Assembly: GCF_000009265.1 (NCBI RefSeq)
Contig: NC_008380.1
Span: 4,340,501 to 4,404,500 of the forward strand
Length of the DNA: 64,000 nucleotides
DNA from: Rhizobium johnstonii 3841
Lineage (GTDB): Bacteria; Pseudomonadota; Alphaproteobacteria; Rhizobiales; Rhizobiaceae
Reading direction: 5' to 3'
Part shown: piece by piece, positions 28,508 through 37,016 of the stretch
Position numbering within the stretch: the stretch's first letter is position 1
Layout of the letters: every line of letters begins with the position of its first letter
Position numbers and translations under genes: made by a program
Notes under the pieces: generated by a model
What the model was told of the DNA's origin: nothing
Database searches by the model: none
What the model saw: the letters and a program-made list of their open reading frames with translations, nothing else

Positions 28508-29760
28508 CAGTGCGCCACCGCCGCCGCCGCCGCCTCGTCGATCAGCCGGCCGCTGCGGAAGCGCTCCAGCGTCAGCCCGGCATTGAATTTGTGCGGCTCG
28601 TCGCGAGCAATCAGATGGGCGAAGAGATTGGCCGAGCCCGGCGTCGCCTTGAAGCCGCCGGTGCCCCAGCCGCAATTGACGTAAAGCCCGGGAACCGGCG
28701 TCTTCGACTGGATTGCCGAACGATCCGGCGTATTGTCGACGATGCCGCCCCATTGCCGCATCATCTTGACGCGCCGGAACATCGGGAAGAGCTCGCAGAT
28801 GGCGTCGAGCGTATGGGTGATGATCTGCAGTCCGCCGGTCTGGGAATAGGAATTATACTGGTCGGTGCCGGCGCCGATGACGAGCTCTCCCTTGTCGGAC
28901 TGGGAGATATAGGCATGCACCGTGTTCGACATGACGACGCAGGGAAAGATCGGCTTCAGCGGCTCGGAGACCAGCGCCTGCAGAGGGCTCGATTGCAGCG
29001 GCACACGCACACCAGCCATCTGCATGACTGTCGTCGTATGGCCGGCCGCCGACACGCCGACCTTCCTGGCGCCGATGAAGCCGCGCGAGGTCTCGACCCC
29101 GGTCACCCGTCCATCGGGGCCACGCCGGATGCCGGTCACTTCACAATTCTGGATGATATGCACCCCGCGGTCTGAGGCCGCCCGCGCATAACCCCAGGCA
29201 ACCGCGTCGTGCCTGGCCGTGCCGCCGCGCCGCTGCAGTGCTGCGCCGTTGATCGGGTAGCGCGCGCTGGCCGAGATATCGAGCGGCGGACAATAGGCCT
29301 TCGCCTGCTCCGGCGTCAGCCATTCATTGTCGATGCCGTAGAGCCGGTTGGCATGGATATGCCGTTTGAAGGACTGCTGGTCGTGAATATTGTGCGAGAG
29401 CATCATCACGCCGCGCGGCGAATACATCACATTGTAGTTGAGCTCCTGGGAAAGCCCCTCCCAGAGCTTCATCGAATGCTCGTAGATGTGCATGCTCTCT
29501 TCATAGAGATAGTTCGAGCGGATGATGGTGGTGTTGCGCCCGGTATTGCCGCCGCCGAGCCAGCCCTTCTCGATCACCGCCACATTGGTGATGCCGTGCT
29601 CCTTGGCGAGATAATAGGCAGCGCCCAGCCCGTGGCCGCCGCCGCCGATGATGACGACGTCGTATTCGGCCCGCGGCTCAGGCGAAGTCCACTGCTTCTC
29701 CCAGCCCTTGTGGCCGCGAAGGGCCTCCCGTGCCACGGCAAAAACCGAATATTTCCGCAT
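28507..29760 (-). CDS. soxB: Sarcosine oxidase beta subunit
   Basis: A 417-residue FAD/FMN flavoprotein of the DAO family. The dinucleotide fold reads YDVVIIGGGGHGLGAAYYLA, and the likely covalent-FMN His is H184 in GTARHDAVAWGYA. The start at 29760 (MRKYSVFAVAREAL) has GAAGGAGAAGAAGG just upstream and gives the normal family length. It is first in the order soxB, small gene, soxD, soxA, soxG, so the promoter should lie in 29761-30013, shared divergently with the FecR gene. Confidence 0.95.
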   Translation of the reverse strand: MRKYSVFAVAREALRGHKGWEKQWTSPEPRAEYDVVIIGGGGHGLGAAYYLAKEHGITNVAVIEKGWLGGGNTGRNTTIIRSNYLYEESMHIYEHSMKLWEGLSQELNYNVMYSPRGVMMLSHNIHDQQSFKRHIHANRLYGIDNEWLTPEQAKAYCPPLDISASARYPINGAALQRRGGTARHDAVAWGYARAASDRGVHIIQNCEVTGIRRGPDGRVTGVETSRGFIGARKVGVSAAGHTTTVMQMAGVRVPLQSSPLQALVSEPLKPIFPCVVMSNTVHAYISQSDKGELVIGAGTDQYNSYSQTGGLQIITHTLDAICELFPMFRRVKMMRQWGGIVDNTPDRSAIQSKTPVPGLYVNCGWGTGGFKATPGSANLFAHLIARDEPHKFNAGLTLERFRSGRLIDEAAAAAVAH

Positions 29761-30013
29761 CCGCCTTCTTCTCCTTCGGGAAAGGGCTTGTTCTCCGCGC
29801 TCATACAAATCGCAAATCCAAATGCGGCACAACGGTTCTTTTGCGACGCGCGAGAGCTTTGCTTTCGACACGCAGACGAGAATGCCGTTCCAGGCGGATG
29901 ACGCAAGCGTCTGCATTTCCGCTGAGCCGCCGGACCGCCCCTAACCCAAGAGGGTGAGAAGACAAGCAATTGCTAAAATGTTAACAATCGCACGTTCCCG
30001 GGGTACGTGTATC

Positions 30014-31036
30014 ATGAGGGGTTGGCGCTCAGTATCAGTCGCGATGCTTTGCATCGCGTTAAGCGGCGCATGGCCGGCGCTCGCCGCTGAGCCGGTTGGC
30101 CAGGCTGTCGTCATCAAGACGCAGGTGACGGGACAGAGCGGGCCGATCGAGGTCGACACCCGCGTTCATCGCAACGAGCGCATCAAGACATCGCAATCCG
30201 GGCTTGGCCAATTCGTGTTTCGTGACGGCACGAAGCTCGCGGTCGGCTGGGGTTCGTCGGTCGTGATCGACAAATATGTGTTCGATGATTCCCAATCGGT
30301 CAAGAAACTGACGATCCGGGCGGCAAAGGGCACATTCCGCTGGGTCAGCGGCAATTCCAATTCCTCGGCCTACCAGATCCTGACTCCGGCCGGCACGATC
30401 GGCGTGCGCGGCACCGCTTTCGATTTCTACGTCGGCCCGGATGGCACGACCGCCGTCGTGCTGCTGAATGGTGCTGCCAGTTTCTGCGGCCCGGGCGGCT
30501 GCCGGCATTTGCAGCAACGCTGCGATTGCGTGGTGGCCAAGCCGAATGGCGATATGTCCGCGGCACGCCGGGTTGACCCCAGTATCCTCGCGACGCTCGG
30601 AAATCAGCGCGCCCTACCCTTCCTCTCCGGCAATCAGCGACTTGCGGGCGGCATCGGCATGCTCGGCGGCTGCAATATGGCCTCAGCCGCGCCGGAAAGA
30701 AAAGACAGAATGCGGCCTCCGCCGGCAGTTGCGCCTGCTCCTCAAAGGCAGGATCCGCCACAGAGACAGGCCGAGCCGCAAAAGGAGCGACCGAACAAGC
30801 CCGACAAGCCGCATCACGACAAGCCTCATCATGACAGGCCGCACCACGATAAGCCCCATCATGACAAGCCGGATAGGCCCGACAAGCATGATGGCCACGG
30901 CCGGCATGACGATGATGGCAAGCCCGGAAATCACGGTTTGGATCATCGGGGGCACGAGCGCCACCATGATCGAGATCGAGATCACGACAACGATCGGAAC
31001 CGCGACAGGGGTCATAATTTCAATCGCGGCCGCTGA
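30014..31036 (+). CDS. FecR-domain secreted protein with His/Asp/Lys-rich repeat tail
   Basis: 340 residues from ATG 30014 (a GTG at 29954 would add 20 residues). Signal peptide about 1-25 (SVAMLCIALSGAWPALA). The FecR domain (about 50-150) is seen in RIKTSQSGLGQFVFRDGTKLAVG and LTPAGTIGVRGTAFDFYV. A middle Cys-rich part (SFCGPGGC, QRCDCVV) is followed from about residue 235 by a low-complexity Pro/Gln/Lys region, then four PHHDK-type pentapeptides and a long His/Asp/Arg tail. This is not the FecR of iron signalling: no FecI sigma factor is adjacent. It converges on the CHASE2 cyclase gene 6 bases away, an association seen for this family. The tail may bind divalent metals (inference). Confidence 0.85.
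   Translation: MRGWRSVSVAMLCIALSGAWPALAAEPVGQAVVIKTQVTGQSGPIEVDTRVHRNERIKTSQSGLGQFVFRDGTKLAVGWGSSVVIDKYVFDDSQSVKKLTIRAAKGTFRWVSGNSNSSAYQILTPAGTIGVRGTAFDFYVGPDGTTAVVLLNGAASFCGPGGCRHLQQRCDCVVAKPNGDMSAARRVDPSILATLGNQRALPFLSGNQRLAGGIGMLGGCNMASAAPERKDRMRPPPAVAPAPQRQDPPQRQAEPQKERPNKPDKPHHDKPHHDRPHHDKPHHDKPDRPDKHDGHGRHDDDGKPGNHGLDHRGHERHHDRDRDHDNDRNRDRGHNFNRGR
30809..30868 (+). repeat. Four tandem 15-bp repeats encoding PHHDK pentapeptides
   Basis: Four imperfect copies of a 15-base unit (CCN CAY CAY GAY ARG) lie in frame at 30809, 30824, 30839 and 30854 within the FecR-like gene. Copies differ mainly at third positions, which points to protein-level selection or an older duplication. Confidence 0.85.
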
Positions 31037-31042
31037 GGCCTG

Positions 31043-33214
31043 TCAATCTGCGGCGCTTTTTTCGACCTCCTCCGGCACCTCGCGGAAATGATCGGCCCTG
31101 CGGGATACGCGCTCGTAGAATTCAGCCAGACCGCCGATCACCTGCACAGCCCTGAGCTTTGCCGTACCGATAAGCTTTCGGCTATTCCTTGAGTGTGATT
31201 GCAGGGCCTGCATCAACTGATTGTGGACGACCTTGAGCGCGGCAAATTCCAGAGATGCTGCGACCCGCTCATCGCCGACAACGGCGAGGATCTGTGTCCG
31301 GCTGCTCTTCCCCTTTAGCGGGAGCGCGCCAGCCTCGATCAGCGCCATTCCCGGCACTGACCGTGCCGTGCTGTCGGAAATGAGGATATCGAAGCCGACC
31401 TCCTTGCAGGAGGACTCGATTCGAGCCGCAACGTTGACGGCATCTCCGACAGCCGAATAGTTGAAGCGGGTCTTGGCGCCCATATTGCCAACGCAGGCAA
31501 GGCCAGTATGAATGCCGATGCCGATGCTGACTTCCTGATCAGGCCCGAAGCCAAAGGCGTCGCCGGCGTTCAATTCGGCGAGTGTCTCGCGCATGGCAAG
31601 CGCTGCGCGAACAGCCTTGGCTTCGTGATCCGCCACATCGACGGGCGCATTCCAGAATGCCATGATCGAGTCGCCGATGAACTTGTCGAGCGTGCCCTCA
31701 TTCGCCACGACATGGCGGCTCAACGCATCGAGCAGCGTGTTCAGGAAAGCGACGACATCCGTCGGCGCCAGCCGCTCGCTCATTTCGGTGAAATTCCTGA
31801 CGTCGACGAACATCATCGTCAACTCGCGGTCGTCTCCGCCGAGACGCAATGCGTCGCGATTATGCTCGATACGGTGGAGCAGCGACGGGGAAAGATAATG
31901 TCCGAAGGCGCGCCGCACCTCGCGTCGCTCTCGATCGATCACCAGGATCTTGAACGAGGTCGCGGCAAAATGGATGATCGATCCGCTGACGATCGGAGCC
32001 AGTGGATCGAAGAGAAGCCCTGCATAAAGAAACGAGATCCCGGACGCCACCAGCGCCATCGCCGTGATCAGCAGCCCGCAGATCAGAGCGACGGCGGGGC
32101 TGACGAAGGTCGTCACCACGACGAGCAGGCAGCCGAGCACCGCGATCAGCAGGATTTCCAGCCCGTCGGCCCAGTCGGGCCGCGACAGGAAATGGCCGGA
32201 GAGGATCTGCTCGACGGCCTGCGCATGCAGCGAAACGCCGGGAACGTTCTCGCCGAGCGCGGTGACGCGGATGTCCTGCAGGCCGGCCGCCGATGTGCCG
32301 ATGAAGACGATGCTGCCGTCGATTGCGGCCGCGACCTCGGGAGAGGCCCCGTCGGCCGCGAGCACCTGACGGGCGGATATGTATCGCTCGGCCCGGTCGG
32401 GGCTGACATAGAGCCAGAGTTCGCCCGCCGCCGTCAGCGGCACGACGAAATCCCCGATCTTTGCCGATGTCATGATGCCGGCGCGATCGGGCGCGCCCGA
32501 CAGCACATAGGTCGACGCCCCCTGCGCCACGCGCAGAGCCTCGATCGCGAGATTCGGATAGAGCTGTTCACCGTCTGTCAGGAACAGCGGCACCGCCCGC
32601 ACCACCGGCGAGGGATTGCCGGGGTTGAGGCTGATATGGCCGAGCCCCGCCGCATTGGCCTCCAATTGCGGTCTGAGCGGCGTCGAGGCGCCGAGATAGG
32701 GCGGAGCCGAGACAGGGCTTTCGCCGGTGAAGGCGAAGCCCGCCTTGACAGGCGGCCGGTAGTTGCCCTCGTTGGAAAGACCGAAGCCGAGCACGACGGG
32801 TTTTCCGGCAATCGAACGGGCGAATATCTCGTCATTGTCTGGCAGCTTCTCGGCCAAGGAAGGATCCACACCAGCAACGTCGCGCACAACATTGCGCGGC
32901 GACAGCCGGTCCGGCTCGGCGAAGAGAACATCGAAGGCAATGGCCGAGGCACCCATCTCGGAAAGCCGGTCCACCAGCAGAGCCATCCGGTCCCGCGGCC
33001 ACGGCCACTGGCCGAATTCGCGCAGCGACGTCTCGTCGATGTCGATCACGCGGACGGGCATCGGCTCGAAGATCCTAGGAACCAGCCGCTGATACTCGTC
33101 GAAAGTCACGCCCCGGATCAGCTTGAAAATCCCGGGATCGCCTGCCCGGAGAATCGTCAGCATAGCCACGATCGCCAGGCCGATAACGACACCGATTTGC
33201 TGCACGCGCGTCAT
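31043..33214 (-). CDS. CHASE2-domain adenylate/guanylate cyclase
   Basis: About 723 residues. An N-terminal membrane helix (5-22) is followed by a periplasmic CHASE2 domain (about 40-345: VRVIDIDETSLREFGQWPWPR and IVFIGTSAAGLQDIR), then three closely spaced helices (about 355-430) and a cytosolic class III cyclase domain (about 475-625). The cyclase has both metal Asp residues (FVDVRNF; FIGDSIMAF), the substrate Lys in LDKFIGD, and NVAAR. The second base-specifying position is Ser (YSAVGDAVN), where Thr or Asp is usual. ATG 33214 follows GGTGAG; an upstream start at 33259 is possible. It converges on the FecR-like gene and diverges from another cyclase. Confidence 0.9.
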   Translation of the reverse strand: MTRVQQIGVVIGLAIVAMLTILRAGDPGIFKLIRGVTFDEYQRLVPRIFEPMPVRVIDIDETSLREFGQWPWPRDRMALLVDRLSEMGASAIAFDVLFAEPDRLSPRNVVRDVAGVDPSLAEKLPDNDEIFARSIAGKPVVLGFGLSNEGNYRPPVKAGFAFTGESPVSAPPYLGASTPLRPQLEANAAGLGHISLNPGNPSPVVRAVPLFLTDGEQLYPNLAIEALRVAQGASTYVLSGAPDRAGIMTSAKIGDFVVPLTAAGELWLYVSPDRAERYISARQVLAADGASPEVAAAIDGSIVFIGTSAAGLQDIRVTALGENVPGVSLHAQAVEQILSGHFLSRPDWADGLEILLIAVLGCLLVVVTTFVSPAVALICGLLITAMALVASGISFLYAGLLFDPLAPIVSGSIIHFAATSFKILVIDRERREVRRAFGHYLSPSLLHRIEHNRDALRLGGDDRELTMMFVDVRNFTEMSERLAPTDVVAFLNTLLDALSRHVVANEGTLDKFIGDSIMAFWNAPVDVADHEAKAVRAALAMRETLAELNAGDAFGFGPDQEVSIGIGIHTGLACVGNMGAKTRFNYSAVGDAVNVAARIESSCKEVGFDILISDSTARSVPGMALIEAGALPLKGKSSRTQILAVVGDERVAASLEFAALKVVHNQLMQALQSHSRNSRKLIGTAKLRAVQVIGGLAEFYERVSRRADHFREVPEEVEKSAAD

Positions 33215-33498
33215 GATCTCACCGGCTGCCCCCCCGACGGCCGACAGAACGGCCCGCACCTGCCGGCAGACAGGCTACGCCGCTTTCGATCCAAACGCCA
33301 TTCGCAGATGCATAAGGACGCTGTCTTTTCAGCCTCCCGCATTTCGCTTTCCGGCGGACGGCTGGGAACCGTCTTCAATCAGGCCACGCCTCCAGTTTTG
33401 GCCGGGCTTTTGCCTGGATGACAAGGCTTCGACCTTGCCCGGCGCGTGGCGAAATGTTCTTGTAGCGATCGAAAATCGGATGCTTTTTCGAGAGAAGG

Positions 33499-35097
33499 AT
33501 GAAGGTCACCGTGATTTCCGAATCCGCCGCACGCCGCAGCGGCTACTGGCTGATTGTCGTCGTGCTGGCAATGCTCGCAGGGCTGCCGCTTGCCGTCTGG
33601 CTTGATATCAGCGATCTCTCGGGGAATACCCTGCGCCGTCAGGCGCGCGACATGAGCTCGTTGATATCGAGCATTCGCTCCTATTATTCCGCGAATGTCG
33701 TGGGGCGCGTTCTGGCCGCCCATGCCAGCGGCGCGACCGGAGGTACGGTCGTCTCTCACACTTACGCGAATATTCCAGGCGCCATCCCGCTGCCGGCCAC
33801 GCTCTCCCTGGAACTCGGCGACGTCATCAAGGAGCAGCAGGCCAATATCACCTACCGTTTCGTCTCCGACCTGCCGTTCAAGAGCCGCGCATCCCACGAG
33901 CTCGACGATTTCGAGAGACAAGCGCTCGCCGCGTTGCGCGGCAATCCGCAGCAGACGCTGAACGATCTCACCCGCGTCGGATTGACCGATACCTTGCGGT
34001 TTATCACCCCCGTCGTCATGGGCCAGGCCTGTGTTGCCTGTCACAATACCCATCCCGAAAGCCCGAAGACCGATTGGAAAGTGGGCGATGTGCGCGGCAT
34101 TCAGGAAGTCGTCATCAGACAGCCCTATGCGAGCAATGTCTTCGCCTTCAAATACCTGCTCTGCTATTTCCTTTTCGTCGCCATCATCGGCATCAGCTTC
34201 ATTGTGCTCCAGCGGCAGCAGGCGCGCGCAATCCATGGCGCCAACCAGGATCTGGAAGCAGCGAACGAATTCCTCGCCAGCGTTTCCATAAAGATTTCGC
34301 GCTATCTCTCGCCGCAGATCTACAAAAGCATCTTCTCCGGGCAGAAGGACGTCGTCGTCCATACCGAGCGCAAGCGCCTGACGATCTTCTTCTCCGACAT
34401 CAAGGACTTCACGGCGACGACCGAGCGCCTGCAGCCGGAAGCCCTGACGGAGATGCTCAACGAATATCTGACCGAGATGTCGAACATTGCTCTGGAGCAT
34501 GGCGGCACGGTCGACAAGTTCATCGGCGACGCGATGCTGGTCTTCTTCGGCGATCCCGAAACCAAGGGGCCGGAGGAGGACGCGAAAGCATGCCTGCGGA
34601 TGGCCGTCGACATGCAGCGCCGTCTCGGCGAACTCAAGGACAGATGGCGCAGAAACGGCACCGAGGAGCCTTTCGTCGTCCGCATGGGAATTAACAGCGG
34701 TTATTGCAACGTCGGCAATTTCGGCAGCAGCGACCGCATGGACTATACGATCATCGGGGCGGAGGCCAATCTCGCAGCCCGGCTGCAATCGATCGCCCAA
34801 GGAGGAGAAATCGTCATCAGCTACGAAACCTATGCGCTGGTGAACGAAATCGTCGACGCTCACCCCTTGCCGCCGATCACGATGAAGGGCATACAGCGCG
34901 AGATCGTGCCCTATGGGGTGGATGGGCTGACGCCCGGTGCGGACCACAAGAGCCGCGTTCTGAGCGAGCACCTCTCCGGCCTCGACCTGCATCTGGATAT
35001 CAGCCGGCTGGAGCCTGCCGACCGCCTAAGGGTCAGGACGGCTCTTAAGGAAGCAATCGCCGCGCTGGATGAAGCCGCGCCCGAACCGGCCGGATGA
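33499..35097 (+). CDS. Class III cyclase with Tll0287-like (DUF3365) c-heme sensor domain
   Basis: 532 residues. TM1 about 16-34, then a periplasmic DUF3365/Tll0287-like domain (about 40-205) ending in the c-type heme motif C178-V-A-C181-H182 (GQACVACHNTHP), then TM2 about 212-236, a short coiled linker, and the cyclase domain (about 290-450). Metal Asp residues (FFSDIKDF; FIGDAMLVFF), Lys (VDKFIGD), Thr at the second specificity position (YTIIGAEAN) and NLAAR are present, the class IIIb pattern. A membrane cyclase controlled by heme redox state or a gas ligand is the simplest reading (inference). ATG 33499 sits against GAGAAGG; GTG at 33511 has better spacing. Confidence 0.9.
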   Translation: MKVTVISESAARRSGYWLIVVVLAMLAGLPLAVWLDISDLSGNTLRRQARDMSSLISSIRSYYSANVVGRVLAAHASGATGGTVVSHTYANIPGAIPLPATLSLELGDVIKEQQANITYRFVSDLPFKSRASHELDDFERQALAALRGNPQQTLNDLTRVGLTDTLRFITPVVMGQACVACHNTHPESPKTDWKVGDVRGIQEVVIRQPYASNVFAFKYLLCYFLFVAIIGISFIVLQRQQARAIHGANQDLEAANEFLASVSIKISRYLSPQIYKSIFSGQKDVVVHTERKRLTIFFSDIKDFTATTERLQPEALTEMLNEYLTEMSNIALEHGGTVDKFIGDAMLVFFGDPETKGPEEDAKACLRMAVDMQRRLGELKDRWRRNGTEEPFVVRMGINSGYCNVGNFGSSDRMDYTIIGAEANLAARLQSIAQGGEIVISYETYALVNEIVDAHPLPPITMKGIQREIVPYGVDGLTPGADHKSRVLSEHLSGLDLHLDISRLEPADRLRVRTALKEAIAALDEAAPEPAG

Positions 35098-35276
35098 TGA
35101 CCGCATCAGGCGAAGCGTGATTTTTCCGCCCGCCTTCCATATCCATCTGGACTTCCCGTACCCAATCTGCTATCCCGCATCACCAATCGCGAGGCTGCTG
35201 CCGCGCGAACGTTATTGTTTTGCCTCTGGCCGCTGCGCCGCCCCAGGCATCAACCAACCAAAGGAACGTGATTCTC

Positions 35277-35492
35277 GTGCAGGTACTTGTCCGCGATAAC
35301 AATGTTGATCAGGCTCTCCGCGCTCTCAAGAAGAAGATGCAGCGCGAAGGCATTTTCCGCGAAATGAAGATGCGCGACTATTACGAGAAGCCGTCGCAGA
35401 AGCGTGCTCGCGAAAAGGCCGAGGCTGTTCGTCGTGTTCGCAAGCTGGCCCGTAAGCGCGCCCAGCGCGAAGGTCTGGTCGCAGCACGCTGA
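35277..35492 (+). CDS. rpsU: 30S ribosomal protein S21
   Basis: 71 residues, very basic, beginning QVLVRDNNVDQALRALKKKM after the initiator and containing REMKMRDYYEKPSQKRARE. The start is GTG at 35277 with AAAGGAA about ten bases upstream; a second GTG lies at 35268. S21 takes part in mRNA selection on the 30S subunit. Rhizobia often carry two rpsU copies; only this one is visible here. It stands alone, with about 180 bases upstream that must hold its promoter. Confidence 0.95.
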   Translation: MQVLVRDNNVDQALRALKKKMQREGIFREMKMRDYYEKPSQKRAREKAEAVRRVRKLARKRAQREGLVAAR

Positions 35493-35499
35493 GCGTTGC

Positions 35500-35519
35500 C
35501 GTCGTTTTTTCGACGTTTT
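35500..35519 (+). terminator. Weak candidate terminator after rpsU
   Basis: A 5-base stem CGTCG / CGACG (35500-35504 with 35511-35515) with a six-T loop is followed by TTTT. The short stem makes it marginal, but it sits directly after the rpsU stop. Confidence 0.35.
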
Positions 35520-35627
35520 CAGATGCATTGTGGCGGGGGCGATGGGTTCGCCGCCGCCTTTTTTAGTTTGCCGCTGAGGATCGCATATCCGCGCACCGGA
35601 TATGCCGCATGGGGAAAGCGAGCCCGA

Positions 35628-36497
35628 ATGGCTGTCAACACCTTTAATCCGTCCCGCGCTTTGCGCTTGCAGAAAACCGCATTCCTGCCCGCTTTGGTGC
35701 TGGCGGCAATGTTCGGCCTCGCCGGCTGCGAGACGACCAATACCACGGATGCCGTGATCCGCATCGACAAGGCGCAGGGTTCGGAAGAGAATATCGCGTC
35801 GCTGACGGCGGTCATCAACGCCAATCCGAGGGATCCCGAAGGTTACAACGTCCGTGGTTCCGCCTATGGCCGCGCCGGCCAATTCCGCCCGGCGCTGAAC
35901 GATTTCAACACGGCATTGCAGATCAATCCGCGGTTTTTCCAGGCTTACGCCAACCGCGCTCTCGTCTATCGCAACATGGGCCAGCAGGCCCAGGCAATTG
36001 CCGATTACAATGCCGCCCTGCAGATCAATCCGAGCTACGACGTCGCCTATATCGGCCGCGGCAATGTCTATCGCATGGCCGGCCAAGACAACCAGGCTTT
36101 CAACGATTTCGACAAGGCGATCCAGCTCGGCACTACCGATGGCCGCGCCTATCACAATCGTGGCCTGATCTATCAGAAGCGCAATCAGCAGGATAAGGCG
36201 ATCGACGATTTCTCGAAAGCGATCTCGCTCGCGCCGAATTCGGCCGAGCCCTATAATGGCCGCGGCATTTCCTATATCGCCCTGAACGACGACGACAACG
36301 CCTTTGCCGATTTCAACCATGCGATCGAGCTGAACGGCAACATCGCCGAATCCTGGGCCAACCAGGCGCTCGTCTACGAACGCCGCGGTGACAAGGCGAA
36401 GGCTGCCCGCTCCTATCGCCACGCGATCGGCCTCGATCCGAAGTACCAGCCGGCTCGTGACGGCCTTGCTCGCGTCGGCGTCGCCCCCGCCGGCTAA
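35628..36497 (+). CDS. TPR-repeat lipoprotein
   Basis: 289 residues. A type II signal peptide ends at the lipobox LAGC with Cys34 (ALVLAAMFGLAGCETT). Six or so tetratricopeptide repeats follow from about residue 65 to 280, with regular phrases such as YNVRGSAYGRAGQFRPALND and AYANRALVYRNMGQQAQAIADYN. This is an NlpI-like outer-membrane TPR lipoprotein, a scaffold rather than an enzyme. The ATG at 35628 is chosen because it places the signal peptide at the N terminus; the open frame to 35496 adds a non-signal extension across the rpsU trailer. Confidence 0.9.
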   Translation: MAVNTFNPSRALRLQKTAFLPALVLAAMFGLAGCETTNTTDAVIRIDKAQGSEENIASLTAVINANPRDPEGYNVRGSAYGRAGQFRPALNDFNTALQINPRFFQAYANRALVYRNMGQQAQAIADYNAALQINPSYDVAYIGRGNVYRMAGQDNQAFNDFDKAIQLGTTDGRAYHNRGLIYQKRNQQDKAIDDFSKAISLAPNSAEPYNGRGISYIALNDDDNAFADFNHAIELNGNIAESWANQALVYERRGDKAKAARSYRHAIGLDPKYQPARDGLARVGVAPAG

Positions 36498-36614
36498 GGA
36501 CATCATTGGGCGGCCCGAAGCATCGGGCGGCTCGCAACCGCCTCTTGCCGGTCGCGCCGCTCATCGGGGCTGCGACCAAGTTTCTGATGGTTCAAACGAA
36601 TCTTCCAGCCGTTA

Positions 36615-36634
36615 GATATCATCGAGGTGATATC
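36615..36634. promoter_or_regulatory. Candidate operator: 7-bp inverted repeat with 6-bp spacer
   Basis: GATATCA (36615-36621) and TGATATC (36628-36634) are perfect inverted halves with a six-base centre, a spacing typical of dimeric regulator sites. It lies about 120 bases after the TPR lipoprotein and far upstream of the kinase. No regulator can be named. Confidence 0.25.
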
Positions 36635-36889
36635 GCGCCATGCCGGGCGGAGAGAAGCGACGCTACCGCAAAGCCGGCCGCACCGGCTTGTGAAGAGAAG
36701 CCGAAAAAGCGCCCATCATCATCGATGGCCTGTCATAGTGTGTTGCAACCTGCTCTTGCTCCCCCTAACATGGACCGGCTTCGATAGCCCGCTATCGGAT
36801 GTTCGAACACGTGTTGAGGGCGGTTTGCGAGAGATGCGGATCTTTGCTTTCCTGGCCGCAAGCCAAAACCGTTGTGGGCCAAACGCATT

Positions 36890-36981
36890 GCAGCGCCGCG
36901 CGTCTTTTCAAAAGCACGAACGACGCTTTAGAACTTCGAATTCCTGCATGATTTTGTCCTTAAATCGATTCCGATTTAAGG
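36890..36981 (+). repeat. Two-hairpin dispersed palindromic repeat, copy B
   Basis: The first module is a degenerate palindrome from CAGCGCCGCGCGTC to GACGCTTTAG (about 36891-36930). A linker with AACTTCGAATTCCTGCATG leads to a perfect 10-base stem CCTTAAATCG / CGATTTAAGG around ATTC (36958-36981). The order and the ATCGATTCCGAT core match copy A on its opposite strand. Confidence 0.72.
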
Positions 36982-37016
36982 AATTAAGCATGTGCGCATG
37001 CGATGTGGCATAACAG

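Larger units (their letters stand above)
36498..37016. other. 519-base gene-free region rich in palindromes
   Basis: No convincing gene. It holds a GCCCGA/TCGGGC hairpin (36513-36528), an inverted repeat GATATCA-6-TGATATC (36615-36634), a hairpin CGATAG/CTATCG (36782-36797), and a two-hairpin dispersed repeat from about 36890 to 36981. The promoter of the HWE kinase gene must lie in its right part. Confidence 0.6.

Noticed and set aside
30809..30868. Short regular repeats as a possible CRISPR array
   Set aside because: Units are contiguous, 15 bp, in frame and encode PHHDK peptides; there are no spacers and no cas genes.
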